DNA of 64,000 nt from Planctomycetota bacterium (GTDB lineage Bacteria > Planctomycetota > UBA1135 > GCA-002748355): NCBI GenBank assembly GCA_002748355.1, contig PDSF01000049.1, positions 35,815 to 99,814 on the forward strand, written 5' to 3'. Numbering within the stretch: the stretch's first letter is position 1; each line of letters starts with the position of its first letter. Positions 17,613 to 26,150 of the stretch are shown in pieces. The notes under the pieces were generated by a model. That model was not told where the DNA came from. It saw nothing but the letters and a program-made list of their open reading frames with translations, and ran no database searches. The position numbers were made by a program, and so were the translations under genes.

Positions 17613-19166
17613 ATGAACTCGCGCTGGCTCCCCCTGCTTCTGATTATTTTCTCGATCCTCCTCGGGCTGGCCTTGATGTCTCCGGCGCTGGGGGAGATGG
17701 GGGGCGATAGCGCCCAGTATCTGATGCTGAGCGAGTCCCTGCTGCAGGGTTGTGGCTACCGTGACACGCACCTTCTTGCTGCCCCGCTGCACACCCACTA
17801 CCCGCCGGGCTTCTCGCTCCTGCTGCTGCCGGGTGTCGCGCTCTTCGGCGCCCATGCGTTCTTGCTGCACAAGTCGCTGATCCTCTTCTGCGCTGGACTC
17901 GCACTCTGGCTCTCGTACCGCCTGGCTCTGCGGCGGCTGCCGCCGCGCTTGGCGCTGCTGGTTCCGTTCTTCCTTGGAACGGCTGTGGGCTGGGTCATGC
18001 AGAGCGTCCGCATCCAATCGGAGATGGCCTTTACCTGCCTACTCCTGGCCTTCCTTTTGGAAAGTGAGCGAGCCAGGCCTCGGCGGGGGATCATGTTGCT
18101 TTGGGCAGCCCTCGCTTTTTTCGTGCGCACGGCAGGGCTGGCGGCGCTGCTGGTTCTGCCCTTTGTCCGGCGGCCGCTTCGTCGGCCTGATTGGGTATCG
18201 GGTCTCGTGGCCCTACTGCTGGTGGCGGGGTGGATCCTCTACGGGAAGCTGTTTGGCGGCGGGACCTGGAGTTATGCCGATGAGCTAGCCTTTCGCTCTG
18301 GAGGGCTGAGTGGGCTGCCGGGCTTTCTTTGGGACGGTCTGCTGTTCCAGGGCCAAGGGATAGGGCATCTGGCGATCAGCCATTGGGATCTTGCTCGTTC
18401 TCCCTGGCTGCCTCTCCTGCCGCTGGCCATCATCTTGGCTGGTTTTGGCTATGAGTTGCGCCGGGCTCGCACTATCGAATGGCTGTTTCTTGCTGGCTTC
18501 GCGCTCTGCGTCCTGGCTCCGGAGCGGACCGGCCGCTACCTGCTGCCGCTATTCCCGCTGATCGCCCTCTATTTGCTGTCCGGGTTGCGCTTGATCTGCC
18601 TCCTCCTGCACGGGCTCCATCAAGCCGGCTGGCTACGCCAGATTCCCGCTATCGCGGTCGCGGGCTTTGCGCTGCTGCATCTGCACCAGACGGCTCTGGT
18701 CTTGAAGAGTCGGCATAGCAGCAGGGTGGTTGATCCGCCGCCGCTGCTGCGGGAGGAGCTTGGCTCTCTGGCCTTCGAGCAGTGGGAGGAATCTTGGGGC
18801 TTGCCGCGGACGGCTCAAGCTGATCGCTACGTCCGGGCCTATGGGCGGTTTTTGCTGCTGCTCCGGGGCGCCCGCAGTTGCTTGCCAAAGGATGCGGTGC
18901 TGGCCCATCGCAAGCCGCGGTTCGTGTCCTTTTTGACCGGCCGTCCTTGTGAGCCGATGCCCGATCCCAAGGACCCGGCCAAGCTCGGTGAGGAGCTACG
19001 GGCTGCGGGGGTCACGCACGTGGTCGACGCTGGGCTCTTCGTCCAGATGCGACGGGTGCTGAAGGCTGCGGGCGAGGGATTGAGGCTGGAGCCGGTGTTC
19101 CAGGTTCACGGCGCTCGCCTCCTGGCCCTGCCGCCGCTGCCGGGAGAGGTTCCGCGTAGACGTTGA
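17613..19166 (+). CDS. GT-C type membrane glycosyltransferase (PMT/ArnT-like)
   Basis: 517 residues from ATG 17613, preceded by AAGGTGAG. A first helix (LPLLLIIFSILLGLALM) is followed by an extracytoplasmic loop with an acidic motif GGDSAQYLMLSESLLQG, the typical catalytic position in GT-C enzymes, then about ten membrane helices (for example LALLVPFFLGTAVGW, FLLAGFALCVL). The C-terminal soluble part (RAAGVTHVVDAGLFVQM) is short. Family members transfer a sugar from a polyprenyl-phosphate donor to lipid or protein acceptors. I cannot tell donor or acceptor. It diverges from the inositol-phosphate synthase gene and is followed after 37 bp by the DUF481 gene. Confidence 0.75.
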   Translation: MNSRWLPLLLIIFSILLGLALMSPALGEMGGDSAQYLMLSESLLQGCGYRDTHLLAAPLHTHYPPGFSLLLLPGVALFGAHAFLLHKSLILFCAGLALWLSYRLALRRLPPRLALLVPFFLGTAVGWVMQSVRIQSEMAFTCLLLAFLLESERARPRRGIMLLWAALAFFVRTAGLAALLVLPFVRRPLRRPDWVSGLVALLLVAGWILYGKLFGGGTWSYADELAFRSGGLSGLPGFLWDGLLFQGQGIGHLAISHWDLARSPWLPLLPLAIILAGFGYELRRARTIEWLFLAGFALCVLAPERTGRYLLPLFPLIALYLLSGLRLICLLLHGLHQAGWLRQIPAIAVAGFALLHLHQTALVLKSRHSSRVVDPPPLLREELGSLAFEQWEESWGLPRTAQADRYVRAYGRFLLLLRGARSCLPKDAVLAHRKPRFVSFLTGRPCEPMPDPKDPAKLGEELRAAGVTHVVDAGLFVQMRRVLKAAGEGLRLEPVFQVHGARLLALPPLPGEVPRRR

Positions 19167-19203
19167 CGAGACTTTGAGGCCGCTTGGCGCTAATTTCTCG
19201 TCC

Positions 19204-20187
19204 ATGCAAACACTTCTTTCTCTATCCGTTTTAGTCGCCCTGCTTGCTCCTGTTGCCAAGGAGCCGGCTGACAAACTCGAAACAACGACCGGTGAGAGCT
19301 TCAGCGGCAAGCTGATTGGCATGGCCAATGGCCAGCTGAACTTCGAATCCGAAGCAGGCGGGAAAATCTTGATCCCGCAAGGGAAGGTCAAGTCTCTGAC
19401 GACCGACGAGGTGCACGAAGTCGTGCTCAAGGACGGCAAGAAGAGCCAAATCAAGTTCGATGCTGCCGGCCCGGAAGACTTCTTCGGCATCAGCGCGATT
19501 AGCCCGGAGGAAGCGCCGCGCCCCTGGGAAGCCAGTGCTGCGCTGGGTGCCTCCCAGTCATTCGGCAATAGCGAGGTCACTCAAATCGTTCTCGCCGCCA
19601 ATGGTCTCTATCGTTTGCAAGGGCAGGATCGCCTCAGTGGAGAAGCGTCTTGGCTCTACAACGAAGAGAAGAACATGACGACGAAGCAGCGCAATATCAC
19701 CCAGCGTCGTCTCGCTGGCGCTGTGCAGTACGACAAGTTCTTCAATGAGCAGCTCTACGGCTTTGCCCGCGTTTCGGCCGAGAACGACCGGGAGCAGGGC
19801 CTTGAGCTTCGCTTCCAGCCTAGTGTTGGTCTCGGTTATCAGTTCTTCGATACGCCTGTGGCAAGGTTGTCGGCAGAGGCTGGTCTTGCCTGGCGTTACG
19901 AGGACTACCGGGGCGCTGGTCCGGATGATTCCGCTTCGGTTCGCGTCGCTGTTAGCTATGTGCGGCAGCTGCTCGATAACTTGAATTACAATCTCGATGC
20001 CGAGTGGCTACCAAGCCTCGAAGATGGCAACGATCACATCGTGAAGATGCGTAACCGCCTCTCGAGTTCGCTTGGTGGCGGCTTTACTGCTGCGTTTACC
20101 TGGGAGTTCGATCACAATAGCGAGCCGGCTTCCGGTAATAAGCGCAATGATCATCGGTTCTTCCTGACTGTCGGCGTGAGCTTCTGA
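19204..20187 (+). CDS. Exported DUF481/YdiY-type outer-membrane beta-barrel protein
   Basis: 327 residues from ATG 19204; a TTG at 19174 is in frame but lies before the signal peptide. MQTLLSLSVLVALLAPVAK is a signal peptide. Residues about 20-90 contain a strand-rich SH3/Tudor-like part (TGESFSGKLIGMANGQLNFES and GGKILIPQGKVKSL). From residue 120 onward the alternating hydrophobic pattern with aromatic residues (YGFARVSAENDREQGLELRF, RRLAGAVQYDKFF) fits a beta-barrel, and the chain ends in GVSF, a C-terminal aromatic typical of outer-membrane proteins. DUF481 members have no firm function; a role in salt or lipid stress is only inferred. Confidence 0.8.
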   Translation: MQTLLSLSVLVALLAPVAKEPADKLETTTGESFSGKLIGMANGQLNFESEAGGKILIPQGKVKSLTTDEVHEVVLKDGKKSQIKFDAAGPEDFFGISAISPEEAPRPWEASAALGASQSFGNSEVTQIVLAANGLYRLQGQDRLSGEASWLYNEEKNMTTKQRNITQRRLAGAVQYDKFFNEQLYGFARVSAENDREQGLELRFQPSVGLGYQFFDTPVARLSAEAGLAWRYEDYRGAGPDDSASVRVAVSYVRQLLDNLNYNLDAEWLPSLEDGNDHIVKMRNRLSSSLGGGFTAAFTWEFDHNSEPASGNKRNDHRFFLTVGVSF

Positions 20188-20221
20188 TCCTTACGTGATG
20201 TGAACTGCACGCGTGAACTGG

Positions 20222-20300
20222 GCACGGCCTATTGAGGCCGTGCGGCAAAGCGCAGGGGCCAGGGCACCGGTCCCTGCGTTTGCTTCTGCGCTGGTTTTTG
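20222..20300 (+). terminator. Double hairpin terminator after the DUF481 gene
   Basis: GCACGGCCT (20222-20230) pairs perfectly with AGGCCGTGC (20235-20243) around ATTG. A second hairpin pairs GCAAAGCGCAGGG with CCCTGCGTTTGC (about 20246-20282, one bulge). It is followed by TTCTGCGCTGGTTTTTG, a T-rich tail, so the second is the likely Rho-independent terminator. The ATG of the next gene is about 40 bp further on. Confidence 0.7.
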
Positions 20301-20337
20301 TGCGCTGATCGGGGCGTCCCGAGGGGAATCTAATACG

Positions 20338-22578
20338 ATGGCTACGCGTAAGAAGGCCGTGAAGAAGCGAAGCAAGGGCAAGTCCTCCTCTGCGAAAAAG
20401 TCGCCAGCTCCCCCTGTCCTCGACCCGGCGCATGCGCTGGATGGACTGTTCCGGCCGCGCTCAATTGCCGTCGTGGGAGCCTCAAGGCGCAAAGGCTCGA
20501 TTGGGCACGAAATCGTGGCCAAGTTAGTACAGGGTGGCTTTTCTGGGCCGGTCTGCCCGATCAATCCCCAGGCTGAGAGCGTCCTGTCGATCCGTTGTTA
20601 TGCCTCGATCGAAGAGGTCCCGGGCGAGGTCGATATGGCCTTGCTCGTGGTGCCGGCATCTGCGGTCAACTCGGCGGCCGAGGCCTGCGGCAAAAAGGGC
20701 GTTCGAGGCCTCGTCGTGATTACGGCGGGCTTTCGTGAGATCGGTGGAGAGGGGCTGGGACGCGAGGCGGAGCTACAGGCTATCGCCAAGCGTTATGGCA
20801 TGCGCATTATTGGCCCGAACTGCATGGGCATCGTCAATACCGAACTGCAGACGTCGATGAACGCGAGTTTCGCGGCGTCAACCCCGATACCTGGGCGCAT
20901 TGCCTTCGTGTCGCAGTCGGGCGCGCTTGGCGAAGCGATCCTTGCCGACGCGAGTAATCGCGGGCTCGGCATCCACATGTTCGCGAGCATTGGTAATCAT
21001 GCCGACGTCGGCGTGGCGGATCTGATGGAGTATTGGGAGGCCGACGATGGCGTCGAGCTGATCCTGCTCTACATGGAGGCCTTCGGTGATCCACAGCGCT
21101 TTAAGGCGGTGGCCGAACGACTACGCGGTAAAAAGCCCATCATCGCGGTGAAGAGTGGACGCTCGACGGCGGGTGCCAGGGCCGCGGGTTCGCATACGGG
21201 GAGCGTTGCTGGAGAGGATCGAGCGATCGATACCTTCTTGTCGCAGTGTGGCGTGCTGCGGGCGAATTCGATGCGTGAGATGTTCGATTATGCCGAGGCT
21301 CTGCTCGATCAGCCGCTACCGCAGGGGCGCCGCATTGCCGTTGTCACCAATGCCGGTGGTCCCGGCATTCTGGCGACGGATGCGTTTTCCGGAGCAGGTT
21401 TCGAACTTACCGAACTGAGCGAGGCGACGCGGAAGCGGCTCGATGCGGTGATGCCTCCCGAGGCAACGAGTACCAATCCCGTGGACCTGATCGCCTCTGC
21501 GGATGGCGATAGGTATCGCAAGGTTTTGCGCATTGTTATGCGCGATAAGTCGGTCGATTCGCTGCTCGTGCTCTTCGTTTCGCCGACGATGATCGATGCC
21601 AGCAAGGTCGCCGAGGCGATCGTTGACGAGACCAAGGGTTCGGGGAAGCCGGTGCTCGCGTGCGTGATGGGTAAGCGCGGCGAGGAAGAGGCAGTCTCGC
21701 ACTTGAAGGCCAATGGCGTGCCGGTGTTCCGTTTCCCCGAGGAGGCCGCCATCACCTTGGCTGCGATGTCGAGCTATACCGAGCTGACGCGGATGCCGGT
21801 GGGCGAGTTCAAGGTCTGGGATGTCGATCGCAAGGAGGTCGACCGGGTCTTTGCCGAGCATGCCAAGGTCGGTGGCGAGTGGCTGACTACCTCGCTGGTG
21901 CAGCGACTGCTGCGAGCCTACGGCTTCCCGACCATCCCTTCCCACGAGGTGGGGACGGTGGCCGAGGCTGCGGAGAAGGCTTTCGAGCTGGGCTATCCCG
22001 TGGTGCTGAAGGCGATGTCGAGCAAGCTTGTGCACAAGTCGGACATGGGCGGGGTCGTCGTCGGCCTTGACTCCGGTGATGCCGTGCTGAAAGCGGCCGG
22101 GGAGATGCGCAAGAAGCTGGGGCGGCGCTGCAAGGACCTACGCTTTGAAGTGCAGGGCATGGCCCAGGGTCATCGTGAGTTGCTCTTGGGCTTCAAACGG
22201 ACCGAGGGCCTGGGGCCGCTGATCGCGGTGGGCTTCGGAGGAACCCATGTCGAAGTGCTGCGCGACGTCGTCGTGCGCGTGGGGCCACTGCACGACTTGC
22301 AGCCGGGGAGGATGCTCGATGCCCTGCGGGCTGCGCCGCTGCTGGGCGCCTATCGCGGCGAGCCGGCCATCGATCGCAAGTTGGTGGAAGAATGCGTCCT
22401 GCGCCTGGACCAGCTAGCACGGGAGCTCCCGCAGATCGAAGAGATGGACGTCAATCCCTTCATCGTCGATCGTGAGGGGGGCTCAAGCTACGTGGTGGAC
22501 GCGAGGGTGCGGCTCAGGGATTTGGCTGCGGACGATTTGGCTGCGAACAAGGGTGGGGTCGATCCCGTTGGGCACTAG
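20338..22578 (+). CDS. ADP-forming (NDP-forming) acyl-CoA/acetyl-CoA synthetase, fused alpha-beta subunits
   Basis: 746 residues. The alpha part has a CoA-binding Rossmann fold (PRSIAVVGASRRKGSIG), a second Rossmann unit (AFVSQSGALGEAILADASNR) and the ligase loop with catalytic His286 in AGSHTGSVAG. The beta part is an ATP-grasp domain from about residue 510 (TTSLVQRLLRAYGFPT, YPVVLKAMSSKLVHKSDMGG, MAQGHRELLLGFKRTEGLG and MDVNPFIV). The enzyme makes ATP from acyl-CoA, ADP and phosphate, or runs in reverse to activate acids. The first 26 residues are a Lys/Ser-rich tail (MATRKKAVKKRSKGKSSSAK), not part of the family fold. It is a single gene; the substrate range is unknown. Confidence 0.92.
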   Translation: MATRKKAVKKRSKGKSSSAKKSPAPPVLDPAHALDGLFRPRSIAVVGASRRKGSIGHEIVAKLVQGGFSGPVCPINPQAESVLSIRCYASIEEVPGEVDMALLVVPASAVNSAAEACGKKGVRGLVVITAGFREIGGEGLGREAELQAIAKRYGMRIIGPNCMGIVNTELQTSMNASFAASTPIPGRIAFVSQSGALGEAILADASNRGLGIHMFASIGNHADVGVADLMEYWEADDGVELILLYMEAFGDPQRFKAVAERLRGKKPIIAVKSGRSTAGARAAGSHTGSVAGEDRAIDTFLSQCGVLRANSMREMFDYAEALLDQPLPQGRRIAVVTNAGGPGILATDAFSGAGFELTELSEATRKRLDAVMPPEATSTNPVDLIASADGDRYRKVLRIVMRDKSVDSLLVLFVSPTMIDASKVAEAIVDETKGSGKPVLACVMGKRGEEEAVSHLKANGVPVFRFPEEAAITLAAMSSYTELTRMPVGEFKVWDVDRKEVDRVFAEHAKVGGEWLTTSLVQRLLRAYGFPTIPSHEVGTVAEAAEKAFELGYPVVLKAMSSKLVHKSDMGGVVVGLDSGDAVLKAAGEMRKKLGRRCKDLRFEVQGMAQGHRELLLGFKRTEGLGPLIAVGFGGTHVEVLRDVVVRVGPLHDLQPGRMLDALRAAPLLGAYRGEPAIDRKLVEECVLRLDQLARELPQIEEMDVNPFIVDREGGSSYVVDARVRLRDLAADDLAANKGGVDPVGH

Positions 22579-22683
22579 CAGCTTTGGCATGAGCAGGCCT
22601 GTGGCTGAACCGTTCAGGGTCCTGGCAGAGCAGGGCCCTGGCGCGATGGCTGCAACGGCTGCCTAAGAGACCAGGACTGATCC

Positions 22684-23136
22684 TTGGATATCCGCCAGTT
22701 CACCAGCGTTATCGTTGCACGGGAATCGAGCATCCTCTGCGTTGTCGAGGGGCGCCCCGACAACTTTGGACTACTCAATCTTCCTGGTGGACACCTGGAG
22801 CCGGGAGAGAGCTTGGTCGACTGTGCTCGGCGCGAGGCGCGTGAGGAGACAGGCTTAGAGGTCGATCCCCAGAGGCTACTCGGGGTCTACACCGGGATCT
22901 TGTCCTCCGGGGTCCATGCGCTTCGCTTTGTCTTCCTGGCTGAGGAGCTAGGGGGGCAGCTGCGTCCGGGCGAGGATATCGACCAGCTACTCTGGTGTTC
23001 CGCCTCGGAGCTATTGGCCTGCGAAGACGGGAAGCTGGTGGCCCCGGCGATGTTGCGGAGGATCCTCGCAGACCTGCAGAGTGGCCAGGCTTGGCCTCTG
23101 GATGTGCTCCGCGAATACGGGCTAGCCGATTCTTAG
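22684..23136 (+). CDS. NUDIX hydrolase
   Basis: 150 residues. The frame opens at a TTG (22684) directly after an in-frame TGA, and no in-frame ATG precedes the fold; AGGA lies 7 bases upstream, so TTG is the probable start. The Nudix box is perfect: G36 ... E42 ... R50 E51 ... E54 E55 x G57 (GGHLEPGESLVDCARREARE then ETGL), which binds Mg2+ and hydrolyses nucleoside diphosphate derivatives. The central part (VEGRPDNFGLLNLPGG) and the C-terminal strand SSGVHALRFVFLAEELGG fit small MutT-like enzymes. The substrate cannot be read from the sequence. Its stop codon overlaps, by 4 bp, the stop of the convergent glycosyltransferase. Confidence 0.9.
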   Translation: MDIRQFTSVIVARESSILCVVEGRPDNFGLLNLPGGHLEPGESLVDCARREAREETGLEVDPQRLLGVYTGILSSGVHALRFVFLAEELGGQLRPGEDIDQLLWCSASELLACEDGKLVAPAMLRRILADLQSGQAWPLDVLREYGLADS

Positions 23137-24152
23137 CGAGAGCAAGGGGTAGCGATCCGCTTGGCGGGCGTTTCGGCGAGGAACACTTCGGCGAAGCGCT
23201 GCATGACGGCGCTGGGCGAAAAGCGCTCGGAGAAGGCGTCGTATATGCCGGGCTTGGCCTCGAACTTGTCGAGTATGGTGGCCAGTTCGGCGCCGTCGCG
23301 ATAGTAGATCCCCTTGCTACCGAGCACGTCGATGTGGTGGCGGTCGCTGCCGCCGAGCCAAGTGATCACCGGTTTGTTCAGGACCGAGAACTCACCGACG
23401 GAGAGACCGAAGCTCTCGCCATCGCTGCGTCCGTGCAGCATCCCGTCGCAGCTCTGGATGAAGCGAACCTTGCGCTCGAGATCCGTGGTGGTGGGGAGAT
23501 GGTGGATGCGTGGGTGCGGGGGACAGAAGGGAGCTGTGTTGAGAAACACGAAGTGGAGTTCTGGGCGTCGCTGCACCGCGGCTGCGACTTCGACGTGCAC
23601 AAAGGGCAGGTCGAAGGTCATGGGCCCGCCGTGCCGGCCGAGCACTACAGCCTCTGGGGGGATGCCCAGCTCGCTGCGGAGATCTCCGGCGACCTGGGGC
23701 AGGCTGATCATGTGGGGCACAACCGGGATCTCCAGGCCTTCGGTGCCGCGATGGCATGCGACCCAATCGGAGACGGCCGCATAGACGTCGCCGCGTGGCG
23801 CCGAAGCTTCGAAGACCGCGTGCAGGACCAGCCGGCCCTCAGGCGGGCGGAGCAGCTCCTCGCCGAAGTCGGCGCCGTGCACGATTCGGTAGTAGACGTC
23901 GACATCCCGCAAGGCCGCCTGGCAATCACGCGGGTCGTCATAAAGGAAGACCGAGAAACGCCGGCGGAACTTGTCGAAGGCGCTGAGGTCGGAGTTCGCG
24001 GGGCAGAGGATGCGGCTGCGGTGGCCGAGCAGGGTCTCGGCGTAGTGGGCGTAGTCCCACAAGGCCACATCGGTGCCACGTTCGTTGAGGTGGCCGGCGT
24101 CGAAGGCCAGCTGCAGGCGGTGGCGCGATCGCAGGGGGGATTGGGGTTTCAT
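23133..24152 (-). CDS. GT-B type glycosyltransferase-like protein
   Basis: 339 residues from ATG 24152. The sequence has a two-Rossmann GT-B layout: an N-terminal unit with RGTDVALWDYAHYAETLLGH and RILCPANSD, a linker, and a C-terminal unit with the strand EAVVLGRHGGPMTFDLPFVH, DGMLHGRSDGESFGLSVGEF and KPVITWLGGSDRHH. The acidic pair in DGESFGLSVGEF is the usual GT4 donor-binding EX7E motif. It is therefore probably a soluble glycosyltransferase of the GT4 kind; donor and acceptor are unknown. It converges on the NUDIX gene with a 4-bp overlap of stop codons and diverges from the permease operon. Confidence 0.8.
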   Translation of the reverse strand: MKPQSPLRSRHRLQLAFDAGHLNERGTDVALWDYAHYAETLLGHRSRILCPANSDLSAFDKFRRRFSVFLYDDPRDCQAALRDVDVYYRIVHGADFGEELLRPPEGRLVLHAVFEASAPRGDVYAAVSDWVACHRGTEGLEIPVVPHMISLPQVAGDLRSELGIPPEAVVLGRHGGPMTFDLPFVHVEVAAAVQRRPELHFVFLNTAPFCPPHPRIHHLPTTTDLERKVRFIQSCDGMLHGRSDGESFGLSVGEFSVLNKPVITWLGGSDRHHIDVLGSKGIYYRDGAELATILDKFEAKPGIYDAFSERFSPSAVMQRFAEVFLAETPAKRIATPCSR

Positions 24153-24318
24153 CTCCCTTGCTATCGAACTTTTCCGGCCAGCTGCTGAGTTGCTTCGCGC
24201 CGCTGCTCGGGGCCTTGGTGAAAAATCGGCGAGAACCGGGGGGCCCAGTGGCGATCTGGATGTTTGACTGGCAGGAGCCTGCTAGAAACAGTTCCCGTGG
24301 TTTTTCAGCGAGCCGGTG

Positions 24319-25396
24319 ATGCGACGAGAACTCCTGATCCTTCTGCTCTTCGTCCTCGTCTTTCTCGGTGCCTATTTCTTGCCCACGGGCTGGCTGATTG
24401 AGTCCTTGGGAGAGAAGCAGCCCCTCAGCCAGGCCGGGCTCTTGCTCCAGGAATACGCCCGTGAGCACGTGCTGCTTTGCCTGGTGCCGGCGCTCTTCAT
24501 CGCCGGGGCCATTGGGGTCTTCCTGAGCCAGGCCGGGGTGATGCGATACCTCGGGGCGCGGGCCAAGCTCGTGCTGGCCTATGCCGTAGCCTCGGTTTCG
24601 GGGGCGGTGTTGGCTGTCTGCTCATGCACGATCCTGCCCCTATTCGCTGGCATCTATCGGATGGGTGCGGGGCTTGGTCCAGCGACGGCGTTCCTTTATT
24701 CCGGGCCAGCGATCAACGTGCTGGCGATCCTCTTGACTGCGAGGATCCTCGGGGCGGAGTTTGGGCTGGCGCGGGCGGCCTTTGCCATTGGCTTTGGAGT
24801 GGTGATCGGTGTCCTGATGCAGCTGAGCTTTCGTAAGGATGCCGAGCGTCGCGCGGAGGCCGTTGCGCAGGAGATTCCCGTGCAGGAGAGCGCGGGCGGT
24901 GCTCTGGCCAATTTCCTGCTGCTGGGCGGGCTTACTGGCTGCTTGGTATTTGCGACTTGGCCGACGCAGAGCGATACCGCCTTTTTTGCCGATATCGCGC
25001 CCTACAAGTGGATCCTGGCGCTCTCTGCTCTGGGCGTAGCCCTCCTTTCGTTTCTTATATGGAAGCGGGATCAGGGCGAGGAGTGGCTCGATCAAACCTG
25101 GACTCTGGCTAAGCAGATCCTGCCCTTGCTCTTTGTGGGGGTGCTCGTTTCCGGCATTGTTTTTGGGACTCCGAGTGCCGAGGGATTGATTCCGCGGTCT
25201 TGGATTACCGAGTCTGTGGGAGGAAACTCGCTCGCTGCCAACCTGATCGCCGCGTTATCCGGCCTTGCCGAGCTTGCTGGTGATCCGAGGCGTGCTCGGC
25301 ACCCGCAAGACCCTGGTCTTTGCCTTTTACGTCGTGGTGCTCGCGACAATCGCCGGCAAGATCTTTGGCAGCATGATCGCAGTAGGAGGAAGCTGA
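24319..25396 (+). pseudogene. Permease (PF03773-like, two-half membrane transporter) damaged by a deletion/frameshift
   Basis: The N-terminal half is an intact-looking permease: VPALFIAGAIGVFLSQAGVM, the pore motif CSCTILPLFAGIYRMGAG, GPATAFLYSGPAINVLA and later PLLFVGVLVSGIVFG. Near 25254-25266 the frame reads SVGGNSLAANLIAALSG and then LAELAGDPRRAR, which is meaningless. One base later the other frame resumes with LPSLLVIRGVLGTRKTLVFA, the normal C-terminal end, stopping at TGA 25394-25396. In homologues as I remember them these two pieces are separated by about 38 residues containing a second pore helix (MYFATLTEVPI ... GMGKGPALALLLAGPALS). Seen directly: the frame jump. Inferred: loss of about 110 bp. 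If real, the transporter is probably inactive. Sequencing or assembly error is possible. Confidence 0.75.
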
Positions 25397-25659
25397 TGAG
25401 TCGCGTGCAGATTTTGGGCACCGGTTGCGCCAAGTGCGAAAAACTCGCTCAGCGGGCGCGGGAGGTGCTGGACGGCCTCGGCAGCGACGCCGAGCTGGTT
25501 AAGGTGAAAGAGATCGAGGACATTGTCGCGCTCGGCGCGATGCTCACCCCCGCGCTCGCGGTGGATGACAAGGTGCTCCTCGCCGGGCGAGTGCCTTCGA
25601 CGAAGGAACTGAGCCAGATTCTGAGTGATGCCCTGGCTTCTGGAGGAAGCTCTTCATGA
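25396..25659 (+). CDS. Small thioredoxin-fold protein (Thioredoxin_3 type, ArsE-like)
   Basis: 87 residues starting at ATG 25396, which overlaps the permease stop in TGATG and has AGGAGGAAGC upstream, so translation is coupled. The active site is a CxxC in GTGCAKCEKL, followed by the alpha/beta pattern of redox-active disulfide proteins. As the second gene of a permease-thioredoxin-ArsF-ArsG row, it matches ArsE of the arsEFG system described in Shewanella, which I recall as helping ArsF reduce nitrated aromatic arsenicals. Because of the upstream frameshift the permease reading frame now runs into it without a stop. A fused product is conceivable, but its own strong start should give the normal protein. 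Confidence 0.8.
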   Translation: MSRVQILGTGCAKCEKLAQRAREVLDGLGSDAELVKVKEIEDIVALGAMLTPALAVDDKVLLAGRVPSTKELSQILSDALASGGSSS

Positions 25660-26150
25660 AGGGCAAGCAGCTGCTCGGTTCCGCGCTGCTCGCTCTCGGG
25701 GTCATTGGCCTGGTGGTCGCGGGGCAGCGCGTGGCGAAGCGGGCCACAGCGCCGAGTTCGCAGCAGGAAACAGCCGTGCCGGGCGAGCCGGAGAAAAGCT
25801 GCCATGCCGTCGTCTATTACCTCCACAGCAATGAGCACTGTGCGACCTGCGATCGAATCCAGGCCTTGACCAAAAAGACCATGGCTGAGGACTTCGCTGG
25901 CGAAATCGCTAGTGGCCTGTTGGACTTTCGCATTCGCAATGTCGACGAGCCGGAACACGAGCACTACTGGGATGAGTTCCAGATGGATGCGGCGACTGTC
26001 GTGGTCCAGGCCCAGGGCCCGGAGCGGCGCTTCGAAAACCTGAGCAAAGTTTGGATGCTTTACCGCGACGAGACGGCGTTTCGCGAGTATTTGCGCCAGC
26101 AGATCCGCGCTTTCTTGCCGAAGGCGGCGGTTCAGCGGGACGGCAAATGA
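25656..26150 (+). CDS. arsF: ArsF family protein (nitrophenyl compound nitroreductase subunit)
   Basis: 164 residues; ATG 25656 overlaps the preceding stop (ATGA). One N-terminal hydrophobic helix (LLGSALLALGVIGLVVAGQ) anchors it to the membrane or acts as a signal. The soluble part begins EKSCHAVVYYLHSNEHCATC, with a CATC redox pair, followed by ALTKKTMAEDFAGEI and FRIRNVDEPEHEHYWDEFQM, which are characteristic of the family. The ArsF family takes part with ArsE in reduction of nitrated aromatic arsenicals (roxarsone-like). That role is taken from studies in other bacteria and not shown here. It is also often found where no arsenical is known, so the native substrate may differ. Confidence 0.8.
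   Translation: MKGKQLLGSALLALGVIGLVVAGQRVAKRATAPSSQQETAVPGEPEKSCHAVVYYLHSNEHCATCDRIQALTKKTMAEDFAGEIASGLLDFRIRNVDEPEHEHYWDEFQMDAATVVVQAQGPERRFENLSKVWMLYRDETAFREYLRQQIRAFLPKAAVQRDGK

Noticed and set aside
22995..24188. A 397-codon plus-strand frame over the glycosyltransferase gene
   Set aside because: Antisense of the GT-B gene, which has coherent fold motifs; it also overlaps the NUDIX gene in another frame.
24319..25659. A genuine permease-thioredoxin fusion protein
   Set aside because: The residues between the two parts are Arg/Asp-rich nonsense, and the correct permease ending is readable in the neighbouring frame with its own stop. The thioredoxin has its own ribosome site.
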